A DNA stretch of 23,003 nt from assembly GCA_019057595.1 (NCBI GenBank), contig DXJI01000020.1, positions 1-23,003 on the forward strand, in the 5' to 3' direction. Source of the DNA: Candidatus Thorarchaeota archaeon. GTDB lineage: Archaea; Asgardarchaeota; Thorarchaeia; Thorarchaeales; Thorarchaeaceae. Of this stretch, positions 15,183 to 21,548 are shown piece by piece; position 1 is the first letter of the stretch; each line of letters opens with the position of its first letter. The position numbers and the translations under genes are program-made. The notes under the pieces are model-generated. The model saw nothing but the letters and a program-made list of their open reading frames with translations, was not told the origin of the DNA and made no database searches.

Positions 15183-15962
15183 ATGTATAAGAGAACACTT
15201 TCAGCTTCGAGTTTTGTGAGAAAGAGCAAATTGATCATTGGTCTTGATCTGACATCTGACATGGCTGGGAAAGATGGATCTGCGGTTAAGGCTGAGAAAA
15301 AACGTTTGGAGGATGAAGCTCTCAGAATCATTTCCCTTACATCAGACAGTGCTGTTGCGTACAAGATTAATCGTCATCTGGTTTTACCTGTCGGTCTCTT
15401 TGAAGGAATTCCAAGAATCATTGATGCAATCCATGATGCTGGGGTCACTGCAATTGCCGATATCAAACTGAACGACATTGGAAACACGAACAAACACATT
15501 GCCAAGTACTATTTTGATGCAGGATTCGACGCGCTCATTGCCAACCCCCTTGTTGGAATGGAGGGAGGTCTCAGTAGTGTCTTTGAGATGGCCACACTCC
15601 GAAAGCGTGGAATAATCACACTCTGTTACATGTCTCATCCTGGAGCAAAGGAGGGATATGGTCTCTATGTTTCCCCAGACGGCAAGAAGTCTGAGCCATT
15701 CTATCACCACTTTGCTAGAACAGCCAGGAAGTGGGACACAGACGGGGTGATTGTAGGAGCAACTCAGCCAGAAAAAATCACTGAGGTTCGTGAGGTTCTT
15801 GGAACTGAGATTCCCATCATCAGTCCTGGAGTTGGAGCACAAGGAGGTAGCGCTAGAGCTGCTATAGATGCAGGGGCTGATTTTGTTATTGCCGCAAGAT
15901 CCATAGTTGAAGCTACAGACCCAGCTGCTGCAGCTGCTTCCATCAATGCTGACACACGATGA
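15183..15962 (+). CDS. pyrF: Orotidine 5'-phosphate decarboxylase
   Basis: The enzyme converts OMP to UMP, the last step of pyrimidine synthesis, in the cytosol. The TIM-barrel motifs are clear: LIIGLDLTSD with D22 at the first strand, AYKINRHL with the substrate lysine, and the catalytic array ADIKLNDIGNT carrying D93, K95 and D98. Late in the chain are VGATQPE and IISPGVGAQGG, the phosphate-binding loop region, then AGADFVIAARSI. At 259 residues it is somewhat longer than many archaeal forms (about 210-230), the extra being an N-terminal segment and a loop after LCYMSHPGAKEGYG. The ATG at 15183 is preceded by AGGTG and by an 8-bp hairpin that may regulate it. No other pyrimidine gene is in the window. 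Confidence 0.94.
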   Translation: MYKRTLSASSFVRKSKLIIGLDLTSDMAGKDGSAVKAEKKRLEDEALRIISLTSDSAVAYKINRHLVLPVGLFEGIPRIIDAIHDAGVTAIADIKLNDIGNTNKHIAKYYFDAGFDALIANPLVGMEGGLSSVFEMATLRKRGIITLCYMSHPGAKEGYGLYVSPDGKKSEPFYHHFARTARKWDTDGVIVGATQPEKITEVREVLGTEIPIISPGVGAQGGSARAAIDAGADFVIAARSIVEATDPAAAAASINADTR

Positions 15963-15972
15963 TCTTCTTATC

Positions 15973-16094
15973 GCATGCACACATCAGACGTTCACATGTG
16001 TACAATGCGGTTCGGAAGCGTACGTCCCAAACAACCTGACGGTGGAAAAGAATAAAGGTCAGTCATTTGGTATCATGTACAGAAGTGTGCATGC
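15973..16094. repeat. Perfect 10-bp inverted repeat flanking the aminotransferase promoter
   Basis: GCATGCACAC at 15973-15982 and GTGTGCATGC at 16085-16094 are exact reverse complements, 102 bases apart. Each contains the self-palindrome GCATGC. A further palindrome, CACATGTG, is at 15993-16000. The probable TATA box (AATAAAGG, about 16051-16058) lies between the arms. Confidence 0.5.
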
Positions 16095-16139
16095 TTCAAA
16101 TCATGAGGATTTTGTGCGGATTCTCGGGAGCGGGTGCAT

Positions 16140-17414
16140 ATGGCAAACGAAAGTAATGGTTACAGTTTTGCTACTTGGACTAGTCTTATTGAAGAATCTC
16201 AGATAAGGGCTCTTCTGAAATACAAGGTCCCGTACTACTTTGCTGGTGGAAAGCCTGGCATCATGCCCACCGATATCTTTGCTGATATAATGGCAGACCT
16301 CAGTGTCAGATACAAGGAAGACCCCAAGCTTGCTCTGGAGGACTTCAACTATGGTCCGACTGGTGGTCAGCCATGGTTCTTGAAGACCTTAGCTGAAAGG
16401 CTCAAAAGAGTCAGAGGAATTCCAATAGACTGTGAAGAGGAATGGGACTGCGTCTCTATAACAAACGGTTCACAACAAGCTCTCTACGCACTGCTTGACA
16501 CACTTATCGATCCTGGCGATGTGATAATCACTCCCTCTCCTGCGTATCTCGGATTCCTGGTTCCAGCAGTAAAGCTTGGTGCCAGAGTCATTACGATTCC
16601 AACTGACCTTGATGGAATAATACCCGAAGATGTAGAACACGCTGTCAATGTGTCGAAGAAGAAGTTCGGAAAAGTTCCAGACATAATCTATGTTGTTCCT
16701 GACTCAGACAATCCCAAAGGGACCACTCTTCCAATGAAGAGACGTCAGGCACTCTTTGACATTGCAGAGACCGATGATATCCTCCTTGTTGAAGACTCGG
16801 CTTATGCTGAGATTCAGTTCAAGGAGCGACATAAACCAATTAAGACCCTTGACAAAGAGAACAGCCGCGTAGCCTATCTTGGAACCAGCAGTAAAGAGGC
16901 AGCTGTTCTCAGAGTTGGATATTCAGTTCTTCCACCTGATGTGAAGGAAAATGTTCTCAAAGACAAGGGATACCTAGACCTCTGCACAACTACACTTGTT
17001 CAACGCATCCTTGACGAGTACTATAAAAACCACATTGACGAAGCTATGAGGGTTGGAATTCCTCTTTATCAGGAACGCTACGAAGCAATGGCAAAAGCGA
17101 TCGATGAATCATTCCCATCAGGGACTCGAACTGATCCCACAGGGGGCTTCTTCATCTGGTGGCAAAGTGAAGACAAGAACTTCAATGCAGGCAACTTCAT
17201 GGAAACTGTTGCTATTCCAAATGATATCATCTACGTACCAGGAGCTCCATTTTATCCCCAGACTGGTTATCGACTCACTAAGGACAACAAAGATGTTCGA
17301 CCAAGTCTTCCTGAACTCCATACTATGCGGCTTGGTTTCTCCTACGCTCCGCCTGATATTATCTCAGAAGGTATTGCAAGGTTAGGTGAGCTTCTCACCA
17401 AGGAACTTGGTTAG
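16140..17414 (+). CDS. PLP-dependent aminotransferase, class I/II (2-aminoadipate/aromatic aminotransferase-like)
   Basis: A fold-type I aminotransferase that moves amino groups between an amino acid and a 2-oxo acid. Family marks in order, from the ATG at 16140: FAGGKPG near residue 37, NYGPTGGQPWFLKTLAERL, ITNGSQQAL (PLP-phosphate contact), VVPDSDNPKGTTLP (the NPxG substrate loop), LLVEDSAYAEI (the cofactor-pyridine aspartate), and GTSSKEAAVLRVGY with K252 as the Schiff-base lysine. The usual SFSK is SSKE here, which is unusual. The end has TMRLGFSYAPP, with the carboxylate-binding arginine. The 424-residue length and layout resemble 2-aminoadipate and aromatic aminotransferases; the substrate cannot be assigned. 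GGGAG at 16126-16130 supports the start over a GTG two codons earlier. It ends one base from the end of convergent bshC. Confidence 0.9.
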   Translation: MANESNGYSFATWTSLIEESQIRALLKYKVPYYFAGGKPGIMPTDIFADIMADLSVRYKEDPKLALEDFNYGPTGGQPWFLKTLAERLKRVRGIPIDCEEEWDCVSITNGSQQALYALLDTLIDPGDVIITPSPAYLGFLVPAVKLGARVITIPTDLDGIIPEDVEHAVNVSKKKFGKVPDIIYVVPDSDNPKGTTLPMKRRQALFDIAETDDILLVEDSAYAEIQFKERHKPIKTLDKENSRVAYLGTSSKEAAVLRVGYSVLPPDVKENVLKDKGYLDLCTTTLVQRILDEYYKNHIDEAMRVGIPLYQERYEAMAKAIDESFPSGTRTDPTGGFFIWWQSEDKNFNAGNFMETVAIPNDIIYVPGAPFYPQTGYRLTKDNKDVRPSLPELHTMRLGFSYAPPDIISEGIARLGELLTKELG

Positions 17415-17415
17415 T

Positions 17416-19131
17416 TCATATCGAGAAGTTGACGAAGGTAGTAGCACCATTCTTCATGGGTCCAACATATGCCCTTTCATATGGTCCGAACAGATCTGAG
17501 AAACCGGAGTTGATTGCCCATTCAATCCAAGACCAAGATGATTCTTGACCGAGCTTGTTCTCTGCATATTGACCAAAGGTCCAACTGAGGTACCTCTCAA
17601 GATCAAGTTTGAGAAATTGGAGTTTCTCCAATTCATCTCCTGAAGCTGTAGAGATCTTCGCTGAGATGTCCTCGAGAGTTCTGTTCAGACTCGAGTGAGT
17701 ATCAAGAATCATACTGTCGAGTTCGTACAGCTTTTCGTTCATCTCGTCGTTTCTTTGTTTCTTCCTGAATCTGGCAATCTTGCCTATGATGCTGAACATG
17801 TCCTTTCGATGAAGGACCTCGAAGGTCTGCCCTTCAAGGCTCTTTGCGAGACCCTCGTTCCATGGAGTGTTGAAGTAGACTCTTGGGTATTTGATAAACA
17901 TCGGAAATGGTATTGACATCGCTTCTGCTGAAGGAATCACCTGAGCATAGTAAGCAGCTTCTCCGGGTCCACCTACATGCGCAATTGCTGGAACTAGTGT
18001 GTCGATTATAACCTGTCGTGAGTCCACTCGAGGTGAAATCTGCGAAGCTATCTCTCCTAGGAACGGGCTGTCTGCTGATGTTTCGATTTCAATGGACTCC
18101 GCACAGGTAGGACACTTCCCTGACAGCAGTGCAGTTGAACCTCTCTCCTCATAATGAAGTTCAGTCCTACTATTGTTACAACCAGCTTCTGGGCATTCGT
18201 AGAAGAAGGGAACGTAATGATGATTCCGACGACCAATACTAGTTGAGTATCCGCTCGCATCAATCAGGTCGGTGACCTCTTCATGAGTCCTCAGGAAACG
18301 GTCTCTGTTCTCTCGGGCTAGCATGAACTCCATGCCCTCAACGAGGAGCTCTCGAATCTCCTTGTTTGAAGATGGAATTATCGGTATTCCCAGATCTCCA
18401 ATTATATTGAAGAGATGTGCCATTATTCTCTGAGACCAATCGCTTAGCGTAGTTGAATTTAGAAAAGCATGTCTTATTGTGGTAATTGTCTGCTCTAGAC
18501 GCTCCTCAAAAAGAAGTCGTGAACTTCCTTCAAGAACCTTGAAGATTGGTCGGTAGCTTGATCGTAGATCTTCCTCGACATTGTTCAACCAATCAGTTCC
18601 TGGCAAAGGCAATACACTGACAGGAGAGTGTTCATACCCTGCCGGTATTGGGAAACTGACCAGATTACCTCCTGGTCCCATGATTGGGGTTCGAATGTGT
18701 GTCAGCTCCGGTTGTACAATGTCGTAATCTGCTACGAAGAAGTATGGTGTGAGGGGAATTCCCTTGTCAGTTGAGAGTGATGCAATTTGAACAGCAGTGA
18801 TAGCTTTGTTCAGTATGAAGGCAGCTCCCCCCATTACAACTGTCTGATGCGCTGATTCAACAGCTCCATCAGATATTGTATTGATGCTTTCACTCACTTT
18901 GGGGGTCAAAGATCCAAGCTCTTTATTGGTCTTGGTTAAGGTCTTCTGGAGAATAGAAGATCTTTCTGGAATGTGCCAGAGTGTGTCTTTGTATGCATCC
19001 AACAAAGCCGGAGTTCTATCAACAAGCGAATCCAAAGAAATTGGTGGGGAATTGTAAAGTCGTTGTGCTAAATCTGGATTCTCTCCTTTCCATATGAATT
19101 CCAGATAGATATTGTAAACACTCGGCTTCAT
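17416..19131 (-). CDS. bshC: BshC-like putative cysteine ligase (last step of bacillithiol synthesis), divergent form
   Basis: In bacteria BshC joins L-cysteine to GlcN-malate, giving bacillithiol. The identity rests on the fold-wide pattern: KAITAVQIASLSTDKGIPLTP then FFVADYD (bacterial counterpart PVVPVFW..EDHD), and AHVGGPGEAAYYAQV then FPMFIKYPRVYF (counterpart VGGPGE..YWAQ..PIVLPR). A helical coiled-coil tail follows (about 450-520). The product is 571 residues from the ATG at 19131, against about 539 in Bacillus. Two features are unusual. The bacterial TGQQ..L..GPLY motif is replaced by VVMGGAAFILNK (98-109). An insert around 311-347 holds C313, C318, C340 and C343, like a zinc ribbon. 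Its location, 19 bases after bshA, strongly supports the pathway, but the amino acid added could differ. GGAGG-rich bases precede the start; a GTG four codons earlier is too close to them. Confidence 0.85.
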   Translation of the reverse strand: MKPSVYNIYLEFIWKGENPDLAQRLYNSPPISLDSLVDRTPALLDAYKDTLWHIPERSSILQKTLTKTNKELGSLTPKVSESINTISDGAVESAHQTVVMGGAAFILNKAITAVQIASLSTDKGIPLTPYFFVADYDIVQPELTHIRTPIMGPGGNLVSFPIPAGYEHSPVSVLPLPGTDWLNNVEEDLRSSYRPIFKVLEGSSRLLFEERLEQTITTIRHAFLNSTTLSDWSQRIMAHLFNIIGDLGIPIIPSSNKEIRELLVEGMEFMLARENRDRFLRTHEEVTDLIDASGYSTSIGRRNHHYVPFFYECPEAGCNNSRTELHYEERGSTALLSGKCPTCAESIEIETSADSPFLGEIASQISPRVDSRQVIIDTLVPAIAHVGGPGEAAYYAQVIPSAEAMSIPFPMFIKYPRVYFNTPWNEGLAKSLEGQTFEVLHRKDMFSIIGKIARFRKKQRNDEMNEKLYELDSMILDTHSSLNRTLEDISAKISTASGDELEKLQFLKLDLERYLSWTFGQYAENKLGQESSWSWIEWAINSGFSDLFGPYERAYVGPMKNGATTFVNFSI

Positions 19132-19150
19132 TGTGTATCTCACTCCTCCA

Positions 19151-20305
19151 CTATGAGACTGCATCCTGGAATACTTTCTCGTACATTTCTACAATTCTCT
19201 GTGCCGAGAACGAATCTTCCACTCGTTTCCTACCTGCCTTTCCAAGACTCTTCCTTTTGGTGTCATTCTCCAATAATTCGATGATGGTCTGAGCATATTC
19301 TTCCTGCCCGAATCCCTTAGTGACTGCGCCATCCTTTCCTGGTCGTACGAGCTCTGGAATCCCTCCAGCAGGAGTTGTCACGACAGGAAGGCTACACGAC
19401 ATTGCTTCAAGCAGAACGAGTGGCATTCCCTCCAGTGTTGAATTCAGAAGAAACATGTCTGCTGAACACATTATCTCCTGCATGTTGCTCTTTACGCCAA
19501 GTAGGTGTATGTTGTTGCAGAGGTCAAGAGATTCTATCTTTCGTTCAACCTCGATACGTGTAGGACCATCACCTGCGATAATCAGTCGCACTTTTGGAAA
19601 GTGATCCACAATGATTCTCATGATTTCAACAATTTTTACCACACGCTTTACTTCGCGGAAGTTCGATGCATGGAGCAGTATCTTCTCCTCTGGATTGATC
19701 TCTTCCTCATCTGTCCGAAGTCCTACACACCCGCTCTCAACGACAAGTCTGAAACCACTCAATGGTTTGAACCGCTCGACATCGATGAAGTTTGGAATCA
19801 CTTGAATCTCCCTTTCGATTCCAAGTTCTTCATGAGCCTTCTTTTTCAGAAATTCAGAAACTGCTGTGACTGCATTGGCATTTTCAACAGTGTGTTTCAC
19901 AACTGGTTTGTATGCGGGATCTAGCCCTAGAGTATGAACATCAGACCCATGAAGAGTGACAACATATGGAACTCCAATTATCTCTCTAGCCATATAGGCT
20001 GACATTGCATGAGGAATTGCATAATGTGAATGGATGAGGTCGAGCTTGGAGGCTTTGGTTGCTTTGATGATCTTCGAAGCCAATGCCATTGCATAGGGAG
20101 GACCAGTTGCTTTGAACAGAGGATAGTCAAATCTGTCTACTAGGTCAACATGAACCCCAGTTGTTTGTTCCCACATCAGAGAGAAAGGTCTCTGATACGT
20201 GATGAAATGAATGATGTGCTTTCTACGTGCCAGTTCCTGACCAAGACGTGTGGCTAAATGCCCAGAACCACCGACTGAGGGGTAGAGGTTGACTCCTATT
20301 CTCAT
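19151..20305 (-). CDS. bshA: N-acetyl-alpha-D-glucosaminyl L-malate synthase, BshA
   Basis: BshA is the GT4 glycosyltransferase that transfers GlcNAc from UDP-GlcNAc to L-malate, the first step of bacillithiol synthesis. The 384 residues track Bacillus BshA along most of the length: YPSVGGSGHLATRLG near the start, HFITYQRPF, PPYAMALASKI, LDLIHSHYAIPHAMSAYMA, VTLHGSDVHTLGLDP, VTAVSEFL, NFIDVERF and HASNFREVKRV. The GT4 donor site is STLEGMPLVLLEAMSCSLPV, which has EGMP where Bacillus has ESFG. An insertion of about 15-20 residues (near 210-228) precedes HASNF. The ATG at 20305 has GGAG about 10 bases upstream. It is the first gene of the bshA-bshC operon, divergent from bshB across a 110-base region with a dyad. 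Other GT4 enzymes rarely carry this set of motifs. Confidence 0.93.
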   Translation of the reverse strand: MRIGVNLYPSVGGSGHLATRLGQELARRKHIIHFITYQRPFSLMWEQTTGVHVDLVDRFDYPLFKATGPPYAMALASKIIKATKASKLDLIHSHYAIPHAMSAYMAREIIGVPYVVTLHGSDVHTLGLDPAYKPVVKHTVENANAVTAVSEFLKKKAHEELGIEREIQVIPNFIDVERFKPLSGFRLVVESGCVGLRTDEEEINPEEKILLHASNFREVKRVVKIVEIMRIIVDHFPKVRLIIAGDGPTRIEVERKIESLDLCNNIHLLGVKSNMQEIMCSADMFLLNSTLEGMPLVLLEAMSCSLPVVTTPAGGIPELVRPGKDGAVTKGFGQEEYAQTIIELLENDTKRKSLGKAGRKRVEDSFSAQRIVEMYEKVFQDAVS

Positions 20306-20343
20306 CCTTCCTTTCTCCTCTCTTCATCTCATTCTTCTCTGTC

Positions 20344-20352
20344 CCTTTAAGG
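20344..20352. promoter_or_regulatory. Symmetric TATA-like element in the bshA-bshB divergent region
   Basis: CCTTTAAGG reads the same on both strands. On the minus strand its centre is about 43 bases before the bshA ATG, a normal distance. On the plus strand it could also start bshB with a long leader. Confidence 0.35.
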
Positions 20353-20357
20353 CAAAT

Positions 20358-20385
20358 GGTTTGGACAAATGAGATGTGCCAAACC
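20358..20385. promoter_or_regulatory. Dyad (candidate operator) between bshA and bshB
   Basis: GGTTTGG (20358-20364) and CCAAACC (20379-20385) are a perfect 7-bp inverted repeat. The symmetry extends inward as GGTTTGGACA and TGTGCCAAACC with one inserted base, around a central AATGAGA. It lies next to the TATA-like element and between the two divergent starts, where one regulator could control both units. Confidence 0.55.
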
Positions 20386-20415
20386 TTGATTAGATGGTGT
20401 TAGACAGAACTCTGT

Positions 20416-21084
20416 ATGAGCGGTTCGGATGAGGGAACAATCCTCGTAGTCGTTGCGCATCCAGACGATGAAACAATCGGTGCAGGTGGTACAATCAAAA
20501 AGCACACCGAACGGGGAGTTCAAGTCGATGTTCACTGCATGACAGGGAACGAAGAACGGAATGAGGAACTAAAGGATGCATGCAGTATTCTGGGAGTGGG
20601 GAATCTCTTTCTCAGTGAACGTAAAGACTTTGCGATTGACACGGGTTTGACAAATGAAATTGTTGGAGCGATCCTGAAATCCCGACCGAGGATTATCATA
20701 ACGCATCATTCCATCGACTACAATCGGAACCATCAGCAATGTGCTCGATTAGTCGATGAGGCTGTCGAATGGGCTTCACACACCACTATCTTTGAAGATG
20801 CACATAGAGTCGAGAAAATCTACAATATGGAGATTAACACTCTGATTTCGAGACCCAATGTCCACGTTGACATAACCGACTCATATCGCGCAGCACAAGC
20901 GGCACTCAAGAAACACAAGTCTCAGGTCAAGAAGGCTGACACATTCTACGAAAAGCTCTATGATGCACGAACTCGTCTACGTGGAGTACAGGCAAGCTGT
21001 GAGAGGGCTGAAGCATTCTCTATAACCCTGCCTAAACATGCTGGTCCATTCTATCGAGAAAATAGTGTGGATTTGCTAATATAG
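20416..21084 (+). CDS. bshB: PIG-L/LmbE-family zinc deacetylase, BshB-like
   Basis: BshB removes acetate from GlcNAc-malate, giving GlcN-malate, the second bacillithiol step. The protein (222 aa) has the family's metal and catalytic motif AHPDDE at 14-19 (H15 and D18 as zinc ligands, D17 as base), IGAGGTI, and the second site THHSIDYNRNHQQCARLVDEA at 96-116, with H106 as third ligand. DYNRNH follows the DxNxDH variant seen in some sugar deacetylases, whereas Bacillus BshB1 has DRHPDH; HxxCARLVxEA matches BshB1. The ATG at 20416 lacks a good ribosome site. Divergent from bshA and sharing its promoter region, it is the natural BshB, but another sugar deacetylase activity remains possible. It ends 5 bases from the convergent small gene. 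Confidence 0.85.
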   Translation: MSGSDEGTILVVVAHPDDETIGAGGTIKKHTERGVQVDVHCMTGNEERNEELKDACSILGVGNLFLSERKDFAIDTGLTNEIVGAILKSRPRIIITHHSIDYNRNHQQCARLVDEAVEWASHTTIFEDAHRVEKIYNMEINTLISRPNVHVDITDSYRAAQAALKKHKSQVKKADTFYEKLYDARTRLRGVQASCERAEAFSITLPKHAGPFYRENSVDLLI

Positions 21085-21089
21085 AGATA

Positions 21090-21470
21090 CTACCCGGACT
21101 TCTTCCTTCTTGCGGCAAGAAGCTGCTTGAGCTCACCCATCATACTCACGGGTCCGCCAGGTGCGCCCACCGCTGGTTTGGGAGTGGGTGCCTTTGCCAT
21201 TGTCGGGATTGGCTCTCCACCTGCTGCTGGGGATGCTGCTGCTCCTGCAGCTGCTCCTGAGAACGATGACATTCTGCCTTCTATTTCCTGTAGTTTACTT
21301 TCTATATCCATGACGGAAATTTGGAGATTAGTGATGGCTTCGGTCAGCTTGGTCGTGATGATACTGACTACTTCTCCAAGCTGGCGAATTTTCTGTTCAT
21401 TGGGGTCCTGCAGTGCCCATTCAAATTCTTCCATGACAGCTGCTTCAAGCTCTTTCTTTTCGTCTGACAT
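21090..21470 (-). CDS. Small coiled-coil protein with Ala/Pro-rich linker and basic tail, unknown function
   Basis: I do not recognise a family. The 126-residue protein has three parts. Residues 1-68 are helix, with a coiled coil in the second half (LTEAITNLQISVMDIESKLQ). Residues about 70-105 are a low-complexity linker rich in Ala, Gly and Pro. Residues 107-126 are an amphipathic basic helix, MMGELKQLLAARRKKSG. This coiled coil-linker-short helix layout is seen in tethering and actin-regulatory small subunits, and the last helix faintly recalls a WH2 motif, but the match is weak. ATG 21470 is preceded by AGGGG and by a TATA box at 21511-21520. It ends close to bshB but has no visible thiol-related function. 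Confidence 0.68.
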   Translation of the reverse strand: MSDEKKELEAAVMEEFEWALQDPNEQKIRQLGEVVSIITTKLTEAITNLQISVMDIESKLQEIEGRMSSFSGAAAGAAASPAAGGEPIPTMAKAPTPKPAVGAPGGPVSMMGELKQLLAARRKKSG

Positions 21471-21510
21471 TAGATTGACCCCTTAGTTGTGGATGAAAGA
21501 AAGGGGTTCC

Positions 21511-21520
21511 GCTATAAACA
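21511..21520 (-). promoter_or_regulatory. TATA box of the small coiled-coil protein gene, with a nearby dyad
   Basis: TGTTTATAGC on the minus strand is about 45 bases before the ATG at 21470. A 7-bp inverted repeat, ACCCCTT (21478-21484) and AAGGGGT (21501-21507), spans the expected transcription start and includes the ribosome site. Confidence 0.45.
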
Positions 21521-21548
21521 TTGTTTGCATCAGGACGCACAGCTGTAG

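Noticed and set aside
15041..15364. N-terminal extension of the polytopic membrane protein over pyrF
   Set aside because: It lies antisense to conserved pyrF residues, is not hydrophobic and has no ribosome site; TTG 15040 is better supported.
15907..16206. Plus-strand reading frame overlapping the end of pyrF and the aminotransferase start
   Set aside because: No ribosome site or recognisable domain, and it overlaps two well-supported genes.
21127..21486. Plus-strand reading frame opposite the small coiled-coil gene
   Set aside because: It is a shadow of the Ala/Pro/Gly-rich linker on the other strand; the minus-strand frame has a TATA box, ribosome site and coiled-coil pattern.
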